Assembly: GCF_003589595.1 (NCBI RefSeq)
Contig: NW_020655294.1
Coordinates: 2,742,815 to 2,806,814 of the forward strand
Length of the DNA stretch: 64,000 nt
DNA from: Hyposmocoma kahamanoa
Taxonomy: Eukaryota; Arthropoda; Insecta; Lepidoptera; Cosmopterigidae
Reading direction: 5' to 3'
The notes under the pieces: model-generated
The model's input: the letters and a program-made list of their open reading frames with translations, nothing else
Databases searched by the model: none
What the model was told of the DNA's origin: nothing
In this document: positions 1 through 11,180 of the stretch, in pieces
Position numbering within the stretch: the stretch's first letter is position 1
How the letters are laid out: every line of letters begins with the position of its first letter
Program-made: the position numbers and the translations under genes

Positions 1-977
1 AAGACGTACCTACTTAGGTAAGCGAACTGGGTCAATTAACTTTTTTACAGATACTGTAATAATAATCTTAATCTGAACTGACGTTATGATAACCAGTTGT
101 CCTAATTTTTTTATCTTAAAATGTGCAGCGACATTTGTGATTTTTTTTGGACGTACTTACTCATGAAAAACTATTTTTCCTGGATTAACTCTACTTAGAA
201 CAATTTTACGGCCTTAACGTAAACGATCTAAAAGTTCCGAAATTTTTATTTATATTTTATTACGACTTTCGTGGATAATTTTTGGTACGATCAGTCTTCC
301 AGAAAATATTCACATTAATGGAATACTATTTGCAGTTTTGTCTATGGCGTTTCCAATCACGAAGAATTTATGTAATTTATTTCTGTAAATATGATGAAAA
401 TGGGATAAAGTAATAATTTATATGAAACATATAATTACTACAGACACAATAGTGAGTCTTTTATCTATTAAAATTTGATAAACAGTCGAGTGTGGGTAAA
501 AATGTAGGCTAACACATCTACGTCGACCGAGAATGAAAAAGTAACTACGGAAAATCCATACCCACCCAGGAGACGACTAAAGGGATGACACAGTGGTCGC
601 TGCAGAATATCATATTAAAAAATAAACATTATGAACAGTCTTTATTGAATACACTAAAGTTCATAATAATACTTCCAATAAATATTAACTACAAATCCTT
701 AAATAAAAAAAAATATACGCTATGTGAATTGTATAAGTTGCGACCAAAGACATATACATACAAAGTGTATAAACAAATTGTTGCATTTTAAGTTGAATAA
801 TGATTTGATAATAGTATCATCAAAATAATCATCTATCCTATTTATAGTTTCTATAAAATGCCAGAAATTTAAAGTGAATGATTTTTAAATCCAATACTTC
901 TTTCAAAATTTACAAAAAGTGAAATAGTGAAGTGCAATCAATAACACTTAGTACTTAGCGAGTATATAAACCGTTAT
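1..977. other. 3' flank of the hydroxylysine kinase gene
   Basis: AT-rich sequence downstream of the minus-strand kinase stop codon. A minus-strand AATAAA at 646-641 lies about 330 nt past the stop and could be the poly(A) signal, but nothing else supports it. No coding homology or clear repeat was recognised. Confidence 0.4.
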
Positions 978-3900
978 TTAACTCCTTGTCAAGTATTCAT
1001 TAGCAATGGTCTTCCAGTCAGTAGGGTCGGTTACTTCAGGATTGGGTTTGGATTTTCTGATTTTACGAAGGAGTTCCCACCCATTGGCTTTCTCCGTTGA
1101 AATCACGTAAGTGTTGTTGGGGTCCTGCTCCTTAGCGTACGCTCCGAGGATCAGGCTTTGGACTAGACGGGCAGAGACAAGAATCTGAAAAAAAAAAAAA
1201 ATTACTGTAGTACATACGTAAGCAACTGACTATATGAGTAAAAGTGATCAAGTAATTAAAAGTGACTCAAAACCACTAGCTGAATAGTCTCATCACCTTG
1301 AGCAGACGGTATTCATCATCGGGCAATCTCCTGGTGACCGTGTATCCTGCCAAGACGTAGCCGCCGGTGCGAGGATCCCCGGTCAGCAGCATCATGTACG
1401 TCATCGCAATGGCCACCTCGAACACGTAGTACGAGTACTGGATGTCCCCGAAATCGATTATGCCTGCGATGCGGTAGTCTGATGATCTAAGGAAAAGTTA
1501 AATGTGTATCAATACACTATTGACCGCTGCTAGAATCACTGTTACTATTAAAACGGAGAAAGAAAATTGGGTTTTGGTATAATTTGAAATCGTCATATTG
1601 ATTAAACTTTACTATTCATTCGTAAGGCGTATTCTTATGAGAAAAATGAATTAGAAACTCTAGGGATTGTTACTTGTAAATAAATAATTGTACACGTGTA
1701 TCATTTACAATATAATAATATATTTCAAATACATAGATCGAGACAACCTAATAAGAGCTAAATAGTCACTACTATGGAATTTTGTCATCCATGTACGCAG
1801 ACGCTGTACTATGATAACTTTTAGAAAAAGTTTTTGTTTCACTACAGTTTTAAACCTCGTGAATGGCAAATTTTGAATCAACCGTAATCTTATTATGAGA
1901 GCGTGTACATGGGCCCTCTAAATGAATTTGTGACTTTCTGAAGACAGCTATTAAGAACAGCCAGTTTATTTTTATTCTGGTCGGCTATCACATGGTATAA
2001 TCAGGTGATATAGTCCGTGCAGGAAAGGGGAACCATATGGCAGATTGTATGCAAGACAAATTTGATCTCGTTTCACTCTTCGAAAAAAAGGTGCCTCCCC
2101 TCACTGGGCAACGATCGGCGAGTACCTTACGCCGATTGGTAAATCCTTACCCCACAATAGCAAGCATCACGGTGTATGCTGTCGATACGATAAGAAGTCT
2201 TGGAAAAAAAAGAAATACACATGATCCAAAACACATTTATCAGCAAGTATGAGCATAATAAAAATATTCCTATAACAAGATAAAATGCAAGATAGGCATT
2301 TATCAGCGAACCTATCAGTCATTCATCATGCACGAACAAACAAACAACGACACTGCCTCATGATAAGAAGCAATAAGCCAGACAGACTGTTGGAGAAATT
2401 CACACTGATATTTATAGCACTTGGCAATCGTTTTTAATAATAATAATAATAATAAAGAACTTTATTTATCTACATTTACAAAACAATTTAGTCGTAAATA
2501 ACATCACTTATAGATACTGTGTAGATAAAAAGGATAGAGTCTCAGCTTAAGCTGTTTTTCAGACCCTACCTTTTTGAAACTCGCTACATTTTAATCATAA
2601 TATTTATCTGACGCGTCTCGAGTAGCTCCAAAAGATATCACAAAATAATAAATAAATATATATATATATATATATATACTCACTTAAAGTTATAATAAAT
2701 CTATTGTCCTTATAGTACCTGAGATAGATAAAATATTCCACCCAAAAATACTCAAATTTGGGGTTTAGGTAGAGATGAACAGCACCCACACGTAAAAAAT
2801 ATAATTACAAACTACATCTATATAATTTCTAGATTAGAACTGTTTTAGATTTGTATTAGATTGTTGTTCAATCATTTAAGATATTTTATAATACCGATAG
2901 TGCACAATTGTAAACAAACGCGTTTATTTCAAGTATTGTCTGACAGACATAGTTAAAAAGTTTGGGTTCACGGAACGAGCGTCCCCACACGACGTACCAT
3001 TGGTACATCTACCTTACTCTGGGCAACGGCAATCGAAGCCTTTCACCGCTATAGCAAGCATTACAGTGTAGGTATGCATGTATACGATATACGATAAGGC
3101 TGCTACAAAATTCGCTAAATGTGTCCATAACTAGCTGGTATCTGGGATAAGATTTTGGGTGCAAGTAGTCGCATTTTGCTAAGAATAGTGAACAATGTAC
3201 CAACCCGCCTCCCGGCTTCTTCGCGACCAGTACGTTCATTTCGTTGAAGTCTCCGTGAATGACCCCTTTCTCCAGCTCGTCCAGTCGTGGCACCACCGCA
3301 TACTTGAACTCCTCAATCACCTGCAAATTCGCATCATGAATTTTGCTCCTTGTCTTTCGTATAGCACAAACAGAATTGTTCGTGGTGAGAAACATCATCA
3401 ATCCATTTTTGCGTCTCACCACTGGGCACAGGTCTCCTCTTAGGCGAGGGGTTTGACCACAGTCGCCACGATCGCCCAATGCGACTGTGAACCTACTTCG
3501 ACGCGTAGGTTTCATCAGGATATTTTCTTTCATTTTCGGTGATATAGTAAATTTTAAATTATTTTTTGAAAATCTAGCACCCCTGTTATTTAACAGGGGT
3601 GCTAGATTTTCGAACCCACGGCCTCTGCTTAAAAGATGTGGTGGGAAACATTTGACCGTAATTTTTTTCAGTGCAGTTGTTGTAAAGAACCGACCTGAAA
3701 TATTTGTTATAGTGAAATCAGATAACCAAACTCTCCTCATGTTCTAACCCAACATATTTTCGTTGTCTTGCGTCATACATCAAAAATAAAGATAAATAAG
3801 ATGTTAAAAATACTTAAGTCGAACGAAAACGTTACCTCTTCTGCGAGATCGAGTTTGTCCTGGTCCTTGATGACGTACTTGAACTTGTCGAGCTCAGGCA

Positions 3901-5826
3901 CTTTGGTCAGCATCCACATGTGTTCGCGGGACACCAAACCCGAGTGGTTGAAGTTCTGTTTCAAATCAAATAATACGTTAATAAAAGGGGTAGAATAACT
4001 TGTAGACTGAACGGTAAGCAGGTTTTACGCAATTTAAATCGAAGATCCAATATTATTAAGTTCAATAGCAACGGTAGTTGACTGGCCCGTTTTTAAAATG
4101 AAGAGGAAGACTAGAACAACCTGGCTGATCTATTAAAAGTATTCTAACAAATATATCTACGTCCTGAAAAATCGTGATAACCATGAAACATCGAGAGCAG
4201 GTATTAAAACAATGCTAGAAAAGGACCTTGAACGTGGCACATTGTACCTATCCACTGGACGTGCCGTCGGGCGCCTGCGGCTATTTCACACCGCTTGCTT
4301 TATACTAGTCATTGTTCTATGGTAACAGGCGAATTTTACTGACCAAAATGATAACCGTGACTTTTACTTGTGGGTTTTTTAAATTTTCCCCATACACAAG
4401 ATATCGTGCACAACACAGACCATGTAAGAAAAATTTGTATTTGACGTAATTGGGAATTACGCAATAAATATAAGCGCCGCCGCCACCGTTCACATGATTA
4501 TTTTCATCTGTTATCTGTAAAATTCAAATTGCAAACTCAAACAACAATTGACTTGTATCCTATATTAGCATATATTTAGCATCCTACTCGTATTTATTAA
4601 GAAGAATGAGACAGTTCAAGAAATTTTGCTCTGTAGATTAAAATTTATTAAAATAAAATAATAACGTGCTTTTCAAACACAAAGATCAAAAATTGTCTTC
4701 TTACCATTTTAATTAGAAATTAAACTAACAGCTTTACACTGACCTGCAACTTGCCGTCCAAGTTAGCCACAAACTCTCCCAGCTGATAGAAAAGAGCCTC
4801 GGTCTTCGGAGCGTCCTTTATCAGCTCTCCAGGGACGTACTCCAGCAGCCGCACGACGTGCTGCTTATTGTTGATAATCTCGGTCGAGAACATGTGTCCG
4901 AATACGTTACGGATTGGCTTCGGACAGGTCACGGAGCGGGTGCCTGGTATTGGTTGATTTGAGTATTAGGGAATGCCTTTGGTTTTTTAATTGTTACCTT
5001 GACAATACAATACAAATTGTAGCTGATAAACCAATGTTTGCTCAAAAAAAAATTTTTTTGTTGGTTCTTATATAGACTAACTAGCTTGTTGAGAAACAGA
5101 TTCGTCAACATCACTTTGGATTTGTTATAATAATAGACTATAATGGCAAGCATTTTGTCATCACTAAGTGCAGTTTTGTTCACAATTGCTTGCATGGTGA
5201 TGTTATTAAAGCACAAATTAATTAATAATTGAAGCACTCACTCAAGAAATTCATAATTTCGTTTTGTGCCTCGACGACGGCAAGGTTTTGAGAATCCATG
5301 GCGTTCATGATCTTGAGCACGTATCCGTTGGGGCAGTGCGTCATGATGAGCGGGTTCTTCACGTTTGGATCTTCCTTGATGTGGAAATTCTTGTCATCAT
5401 AGCCATTCAGCTCCTGCGGATGGGCATGATAATTATAATTGTTCAAATTTGAAAATGTCATAATTATAATTGTTTGACAGTAACGTGGTTTCAAAAATAC
5501 AGTTAATGTCGCTAATCAATTACCAGGCACTGCAGCAGTATCTAAGGACTGATTGTTAGTATAATTCCGCAGAAAAAATGATACGTATTTTTTATATCAT
5601 ACAGGAGCATTTAGGGACACATGAAATCTTCTTCGACAAGAAGCCACCGTAGAACTGTAAATTTTCTCAATCCAAAGTTAACTGCAAGATCCAACTGTTA
5701 GCCTACCTTAAGCTCGAGCACGCAGATGCCGTAGAGCCGCTCAGCGAGCATCTTGACACCGTCCTGGTCGATCACCGGCCGAATATTCACGCCTGGCTCC
5801 AGCAGCGACGAGTTCTGCTCCGCCAT
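978..5826 (-). CDS. HYKK: Hydroxylysine kinase (HYKK/AGPHD1 family), 7 exons, complete
   Basis: Members of this APH/choline-kinase-like family phosphorylate 5-hydroxy-L-lysine using GTP in lysine/collagen breakdown; that activity is inferred here from family membership. I assembled seven minus-strand exons: 5826-5707, 5413-5242, 4943-4744, 3955-3836, 3320-3205, 1486-1297 and 1184-978. Every intron has GT..AG ends and the phases (0,1,0,0,2,0) join without a break. The 1125-nt CDS encodes 374 aa, close to the roughly 373 aa of the human protein. The start ATG at 5826 opens with MAEQNSSLLEPGVNIRP. Exon 5 holds the catalytic loop HGDFNEMNV (residues 226-234; base Asp228, Asn233), and exon 6 holds the metal-binding IIDFGD (Asp254). 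The C-terminus ends NEYLTRS. No signal peptide or membrane segment is apparent. A splice-acceptor-like CAG lies just upstream of the start, so the 5' UTR may be spliced. Introns 4 and 5 carry SINE-like and LINE debris. The family call is firm; substrate specificity is inferred. Confidence 0.93.
1650..1885. repeat. Family F interspersed repeat (LINE-tail-like), in HYKK intron 5
   Basis: It shares ordered blocks with 12300-12500, 15290-15610 and 41015-41165: a 'TTTGTAAATAAA' stretch, then 'GATCGAGACAACCT', then 'GGTCACTACTATGGA', then 'TTTTTGTTTCACTACAGTTT'. The arrangement resembles the 3' UTR of a lepidopteran non-LTR element, but no ORF is attached. The class is not established. Confidence 0.5.
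1995..2205 (+). repeat. Family E repeat ending GATACGATAAGAAG, copy 1
   Basis: Contains 'CGAGTACCTT', then 'AATAGCAAGCATCACGGTGTA', and ends in 'GATACGATAAGAAG'. The same blocks occur at 2950-3110, 21985-22143 and 27025-27107. The common A-rich, AAG-repeating end suggests a retroposon tail (SINE or LINE 3' end). It lies in HYKK intron 5. The short open frame over it has no protein similarity I recognise. Confidence 0.55.
2435..2679. repeat. Microsatellites: (TAA)n and (TA)n
   Basis: A TAA/AAT run at about 2435-2454 and a TA run at about 2657-2678, both in HYKK intron 5. The intervening sequence has no recognised feature. Confidence 0.9.
2950..3110 (+). repeat. Family E repeat, copy 2
   Basis: Carries 'CACACGACGTACCAT', 'TATAGCAAGCATTACAGTGTA' and the terminal 'TACGATAAGG'. 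It ends about 95 nt from HYKK exon 5, so an old insertion sits close to a coding exon. Confidence 0.55.
3400..3510 (-). mobile_element. RTE-type LINE 3' tail, minus strand, decayed
   Basis: Read on the minus strand it has the order typical of the lepidopteran RTE 3' UTR: 'CCTACGCGTCGAAGTAGGTT', then 'CCTCGCCTAAGAGGAG', then 'CCTGTGCCCAGTGGTGAGAC'. It lies in HYKK intron 4. No ORF is attached. Confidence 0.6.
3568..3611. repeat. Perfect 21-bp palindrome with 2-nt loop in HYKK intron 4
   Basis: The left arm 3568-3588 starts GAAAATCTAGCACCCCTG and is followed by TT. The right arm 3591-3611 is its exact reverse complement. All 21 positions pair. The arms are far above chance for this base composition. 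No flanking target duplication was identified. Confidence 0.95.
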
Positions 5827-6880
5827 TCTTTAGGGGTTCTGGTGAGCAAAGATACGTACTCAGCTAGTAACTACAACAAACAGCACTGGTGCTGTAAATC
5901 CTGTCTTACCTGCTGATCCTACCACGTAGGCAGAAACTATTCCTCCATCTGACACCCTTCTTTCACTTAATCCACTCCTATTACTTATTTCGTGCAGTTC
6001 ATTTTTGTTTCTTTGACCTGACTTTTTTGCAGAACGTCCACAGTTTAATTAAAATATCGCACTGCTATTACAATGCATTCGTAACTCAAAATACGTGACA
6101 TTCAAGATTACACTATTGCTCAACGTAAAATTTGATTCTCTACACGTCAATACAACGTCGCGACGTCAGAATGTTCTCTTTAACTCAAAATGAGACAAAC
6201 TTTTAGTAAACTCGTTCTGGACAAAACAGTCTTTGAAAAAATACACTTTAGTTAATACGCTATTGTATTAACTGTGCAATGTGTACACCGAGGTCAACCT
6301 TGGCATGTAATTTTTCAGAACAAAGATAAAGATGCATACCGCCACGCCTGTCTCCCACCAAAGGCCATGGACCTCCACCTGCTACGATCCTGACAAATTA
6401 TTACCTTCTTTCAGATGATATATTACATTAATAATATATTTAAATAAGAGGTTTATAAAATTGGCTTCAACAACAATGAGAAAAAAAACAATATATGTAT
6501 AATTGTATATATGCCGTTTTCACTCCAAGTGTGACGATTAGCTCTATAAATTGGGTTTGTTAGGTTTTTATTAAATACTTTATCTTATAAATATAACAGA
6601 CATTAATATAGAGACAAGCTGTGGCAATCATAAAGTATCTACAATTTTCAATGATCCTTATTGCTACCACGTTAACATAAAAAAATTGTGAAAATACTTA
6701 CATAATACACAATAGAAATAGTAAATAAGGCTCTGATTCATGTAATGGCATCATTAAATCAGCTGATGTACAGTAACTTTATGTAATACAATATGGTGTT
6801 ATTATTGTAGGTACTACTGCAGTTTACCGACGCGCGACGGTACATTACTATGTTACGTGTGAAAAACGAGTTCATCTAAG
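5827..6880. other. Upstream region of HYKK; presumed promoter, nothing defined
   Basis: Non-coding, AT-rich. The first few hundred bases upstream of the kinase start (5827-6250) should contain its promoter and any 5' UTR exon, but I see no convincing TATA box or initiator and cannot place a transcription start. Confidence 0.3.
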
Positions 6881-6886
6881 AATGTT

Positions 6887-7115
6887 TGATGACCTCCTTG
6901 GTCGAGTGGTTTGCACATTGGTTTGCATGGTGTCACCATCTTTGAGTTCCCGGGTTCGATCCCCGGCCGGATCAATCGAAAGACTAACTTTTCTATATTG
7001 TCTCGGGTCGCGGTATTTGTGGTACCATCGTTGTTTTCGATTTCCATGTCGCAAGTGCTTTAGCTACTTACGTTGGGACCAGAGCATGTGTGTGATGTTG
7101 TCTCATATTGGTATC
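6887..7115 (+). mobile_element. tRNA-derived SINE, family B, copy 1
   Basis: The head is tRNA-like: A-box region 'TTGGTCGAGTGGTTTGCAC' near 6898-6916 and B box GGTTCGATCCCC at 6952-6963. After the head come the unique blocks 'CTAACTTTTCTATATTGTC' and 'GTGTGATGTTGTCTCAT'. The same head-body order occurs at 22815-23005. The acceptor-stem complement is missing and a body follows directly, so this is a SINE, not a tRNA gene. Confidence 0.75.
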
Positions 7116-8224
7116 CGACTTACAAATCCATATACTGAACCGACCCCAACAACGCCCCACTTCTGGACATGTGTCTCTCGAATCGGAATAGTATTTACAA
7201 CAATATAATTAGTGTTATTTGTTATTCAAAATCGTTATTTGAAATGTCATTTACGTGACAAATAAACAATTGAGACAACAGTTATCTAATTGACATAAAG
7301 TATAAAAACGTTACCTAACAAACGGTGAATGGCGCCCCCTGCAGGCGTGCTACGGAACGACAATCATGTGACACGAACTGCGGCGATGCCGGCCGGTGTT
7401 TAATATATATGGTGGTCTATTTTATGTTTGGGCTATACCATCTCTCTAATAATGAACTTGTCCTCTCTTGGGGCGATTCATAGGATCTGAGATCTACGTT
7501 TGTACAAATTTCATTAACGTCTAATACATAATAATATTGATACGTGTAAGTTGCATTTAACTGTAAAGTTTTTTATACAATTGTAGTAACTATTGAACAA
7601 AATTTAAGAAGTTCCTTTATCTATATTGAAAGCATATGAAACAGTAAAATTAACCATGGCTCTACGTTATTTATTTTATAAAGATTGCGGTTAAAAAAAA
7701 ACATAATAATTCTAATCTTCCAAATCCGCCTTTTAACACTGTTGCCAAAAACAAAACTTGAATAAACCAAATTAATAGATTACCTTTTGTTATTTTGGTA
7801 AATTATCACTGTAACACAAAAATACGAAACTGCGCGTAGACCAATGCTCACCGCACTACGTAACTGCTGAGAGTGACTCCGTTTTGCGTACGCGCAAACA
7901 AACGGCAGACTAATATGATAAACGAGATGACGACGCGCTCGTCACGCGATGGCGTTTGATAGCAATTGACAATCTGTTTTGGAATCAATGTCAGTAGCGC
8001 CACCAGAGAAATGGGTGTGCTAAAGGCTCCGGAAGGCTCCGAAGAAGAAGCCAAGTGGGCACAGAACTCGGCTCAAGATCCTAGAGACTCAAAACATATA
8101 TACAGAAGGGGAAACAGAGTTATATATATAGAGATATTTATATGAATGTTTATGTGTGGTGTGACATCTCTTCGCTACCAGTGCAACCATTATACCATGG
8201 TGCTATTGGGAATCTAATTTTGCG
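7116..8224. other. Unassigned non-coding DNA
   Basis: No exon or recognised repeat. Short open frames in it show no protein similarity known to me. A short region near 7960-8050 is somewhat GC-richer. Confidence 0.3.
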
Positions 8225-8425
8225 GAACCGACACCTCTCCAGCAGAAGCTGTACGTTCGAATCTGGGTTTTTTCGGTGAAGGAAAACGTCGTGATGAAAC
8301 CTGCACGTCAAAGAAGGTTCAGGACCCTCGAAAAATCGGTGAAATCCCCAACGCTAAAACCCTCGTCTGAGAGGGGAGTCGTGTCCAACAGTGGGACGTA
8401 TAAATGGATTGATGATGATAAGTAT
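8225..8425 (+). mobile_element. RTE-type LINE 3' tail, plus strand
   Basis: Contains 'TTCGGTGAAGGAAAACGTCG', 'TGATGAAACCTGCACG', 'CTCGTCTGAGAGGGGAG' and 'CAGTGGGACGTATAAATGG', then a short GAT-repeat end (GATTGATGATGAT). These are hallmarks of RTE-clade tails that end in trinucleotide repeats. It is 5'-truncated, with no ORF. Confidence 0.75.
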
Positions 8426-9504
8426 GAAATCTTCCTTTTTTATTTTTAAAAATTAAATATAATAAGATACAAGAACCGTGAAATGAGTGTTATATTTTTC
8501 ATGGCATGACTTTCCAGTTATTTTGATACTTAAGTACTGAGAATTGTCTAATTAATTATAGCAACTGATGGTAAACGTAAAATAGCAAAACCTGTCACTT
8601 TTTATGATCTCCGTGATTTTCGCACGGGTAATGTAGTTATTTGCTCCTCTAACAGACCCAAATGATGTTGAACGACAGCTTAGAGAGAACCGTAAGCACG
8701 TACCTACCTACTGCACGTTGATGTTTAAATTTTTAGACTCAAGGTTTTTTAGGTTACTTACTACGGTAAGCAGAGGATACGTCTACCGCGGACTGTACGA
8801 CGGCCCCAATGTGTCAAATGAAGCTTGCCAGTCCACCTTAGACCATGGAAGTGCAACTGCTCTGAAATATCAGAAGATAAAAAATAAAAAGACCGTGGTT
8901 GGAAAATTCTGTAGAATGTTCTGATTATCGTTTCGATCTAATAGAAGGAAGTGGCGTAATACGAAGCAGATTAACATCAAATTGTTACTTAAACAAGGCT
9001 TCTGCAGAAGAGAAAAGGAGCCCCAAGCCCAATTTCTTCTTCTTCATATGCCATCTTCTAATGAAGGTCGGCGATCATAATGCAATCTGAACTTGACATT
9101 GCGGCTCTGAATAATGATCGGGTGCTCATATAGAACCAAACTGGTGCAAATTTCAGAGCCAGGATATTCTCCTTCTTCCTACACCTCTCTTTCCTTGTAT
9201 TTTACTTTGGATTATTAATTGAAATAGTTTCTTTCTCTTGATGGTATTTAACACTTCTTGTTTTCTACCAAGTCGAACATTGGGGCGAATGCAGGAATAG
9301 ACACTAAAGTCGATATAGTATTTTTTATAAGGCCTGTACTATCCGGTGAATAAATTATAGTCAGAAGGAGTCAGGACTCGAAGGACCACTTGTACGGTCT
9401 CACAAGGGTCTCGCACAGTAGAACTTGTACAGAGACCGTACAAGGCATCACACCTTTAATACTTGCTAGAAAGACTATCGATGACCCTAAAAGCATTATT
9501 TGAA
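8426..9504. other. Unassigned non-coding DNA
   Basis: No host exon or classified repeat. Open frames at 8718-8924 and 8899-9090 lack similarity or coding-like composition. Confidence 0.3.
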
Positions 9505-9618
9505 AGAGAAGAGAAGAGAAGAGGTTTGTTTGAAAAAACAAATATACGCGATTTAAATCCGGAAAAATAGTTTCATTTCCTATGTGTAACAATCGCGAAA
9601 ACCTAAGAACTCGATACT
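9505..9618 (-). mobile_element. Family D retroposon tail, interrupted on its right by a foldback element
   Basis: Shares 'ATTTAAATCCGGAAAAATAG', 'TTTCATTTCC', 'GTGTAACAATCGCGAAAACC' and 'TAAGAACTCGAT' with copies at 26800-26880, 29850-29910, 30005-30090 and 35815-35870. The match stops at the TA where the foldback element begins. The direction of the parent element is uncertain. Confidence 0.6.
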
Positions 9619-9620
9619 TA

Positions 9621-9957
9621 GGGTCGTATTCTAGAACGCTATTCAATGCTCAAGTCAGGATTGCACCACAAGCACTGGAAATACGACTCTAATGGCAGGG
9701 ACTTGAGTATGATTTCTAGTGCTTTAAATCATACTCAAATCCTGACTTGAGCATTGAGTAGAGTTCTGGAATACGACCCTGAGAGTCGCATTCTAAACCT
9801 CTACTCAATACTCAAATCAGGACTTGAGTATTGCAGTGAGCACTGAAAATCATACTCAAGTCCTTGCCATTAAGGTCGTATTTCCAGTGCTTGAAATCAT
9901 ACTCAAGTCTGCTTAAATCCTGACTTGAGCATTGAGTAGAGTTCTGGAATGCGACCC
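9621..9957. mobile_element. Foldback/MITE element made of two inverted, self-palindromic units, TA target site
   Basis: The ends are inverted repeats: left 'GGGTCGTATTCTAGAACGCT' from 9621, right ending 'AGTTCTGGAATGCGACCC' at 9957. TA flanks both sides (9619-9620 and 9958-9959). A second pair of ends meets near 9775-9785. The left unit (about 9621-9778), reverse-complemented, aligns almost throughout with the right unit (about 9781-9957). Each unit also has its own terminal palindrome containing 'CAATGCTCAAGTCAGGATT'. There is no ORF. TA target and GGG-type ends fit a Tc1/mariner-pogo-type MITE; the superfamily is not proven. Confidence 0.8.
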
Positions 9958-9960
9958 TAA

Positions 9961-10296
9961 GAATAAATCTAGAATTACGCAACAGTTTCACTGACAGTTT
10001 CATCATAATATAATAGAGTGTATTTCTTTGGTGACACTTAATAGTTCCAAGGATAGGGCGACAGTCCACGCGGTTCGTGATGCCACATTTGTCACCCGCG
10101 GACATCGTTCGTCCTCGTCGCGACAAACAACCTATTTAGTATATTGTAACGAGCAGCAAATACATGAAGCAATATATAATGTAGTATTTGTCAAATTTAT
10201 CTCATATGTACATGGTAAAAAGTTCTAAGGTAAAGTAAAATTTTGATGTAACTCTATTACAATATTTTCTATGTACGTAATTTAGTATGTACTTTT
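9961..10296. other. Unassigned non-coding DNA
   Basis: No feature was recognised between the foldback element and the R1 repeat. An open frame at 10028-10228 has no recognisable product. Confidence 0.3.
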
Positions 10297-10580
10297 TTAT
10301 GATATTATGTTACGGAACGAACAAAACGTGTCCCTGGTGGTCAGCGACACCCCTGTCCATAGCAATTACAGTGCCACTCAGAGCTTTAAATCGCTAAGTT
10401 CTGAAGGGCACTGCGCTGCGCCCGTCGCCTTGAGACGCAAGTTAACAAGTCCCATGTGCCTGTAATTTCACAAGCACCGTTGCTCTTCTGAACCGTAATG
10501 TTCAAATTACTGTTGACAGAAATAGGTAAGGTGGCAGTACTTCCCTGGACGAACTCTTTCACAAGGAGCTCTACTGCTAC
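10297..10580 (+). repeat. R1 interspersed repeat, near full length (defining copy)
   Basis: R1 is the most frequent repeat here. Block order on its forward strand: 'ACGGAACGAACAA', 'AGCGACACCCCTGTCCATA', 'CAGTGCCACTCAGAGCTTTA', 'TGCGCCCGTC', 'AAGTCCCATGTGCCTGTAAT', 'GGTAAGGTGGCAGTACTTCC', 'CTGGACGAACTCTTTCACAA', and the end 'GGAGCTCTACTGCTAC'. No TIR, poly(A) tail or tRNA-like promoter is visible, so a Helitron-like or other non-autonomous origin is possible but unproven. Confidence 0.8.
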
Positions 10581-11094
10581 AGAAATGCACTCGACGACTT
10601 ATTTATTCTTCCTTGGTTCATCAAAACAGTTTACCTTGAAGTCTGAAAATTTAGAAAAAACCTACCTGTACGTAGAGGTTAAATTTACCTACTTAGTAAA
10701 GTATTAAAGTTCCAGAATAAGTGAACAAACGTCACAAATCAATAAATAAATGATGGATGTCGTGATATCCATCATTATTCATCATAACATTACGATGTAA
10801 ATAATCAGCATGATAAAGAAAATAACTCAAGGCTATTTTCGTCTTAGTTATTTTCCATCAAATTTTCTCCACCAATAGAAAAAAAAAATGTTTTATCAAT
10901 GAAAGGTACTTTCAAAAATAAACATAAACACAAAAGATCCGTGCCCCACTAGTGGAATATACGATATGAGTTAACTTTGAATTACCTGGCTTCAAATTAG
11001 GGAATTCCCTGTACCATGAGTACCAGAGCCAAGGATTTAAAAGCAGGGCACTATCCAAAGCAATCAACCGGAATCAATTTAAAAAGTTTATTTC
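10581..11094. other. Unassigned non-coding DNA
   Basis: AT-rich. A small inverted repeat (GATGGAT...ATCCATC, about 10751-10772) is the only structure noticed. Confidence 0.3.
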
Positions 11095-11180
11095 ATAAAT
11101 CGGTTCTTACGGGAATCAAATGTGGCACCTCCTCGTCCAGAGTCCAATTGCAAACCGTTAGGCCACTGAGGTAGTTCTTT
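11095..11180 (-). mobile_element. tRNA-like SINE head, family C-like, decayed
   Basis: On the minus strand it reads 'CTCAGTGGCCTAACGG', then 'AGGAGGTGCCACATTTGATT', which parallels the A- and B-box segments of family C SINEs at 29640-29820 and 43095-43284. The body is not recognisable. Confidence 0.5.

Noticed and set aside
3568..3611. Precursor microRNA
   Set aside because: The stem is only 21 bp with a 2-nt loop, too short for a Drosha/Dicer substrate. Kept as a palindrome only.
3009..3740. 243-codon open frame on the minus strand
   Set aside because: It is HYKK exon 5 read through into both introns, including the 21-bp palindrome and a LINE tail. Only 3320-3205 is coding.
6887..6975. Possible tRNA gene
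   Set aside because: Clear A- and B-box words but no matching acceptor stem, and the sequence continues into a repeated body also present at 22815. It is a SINE head.
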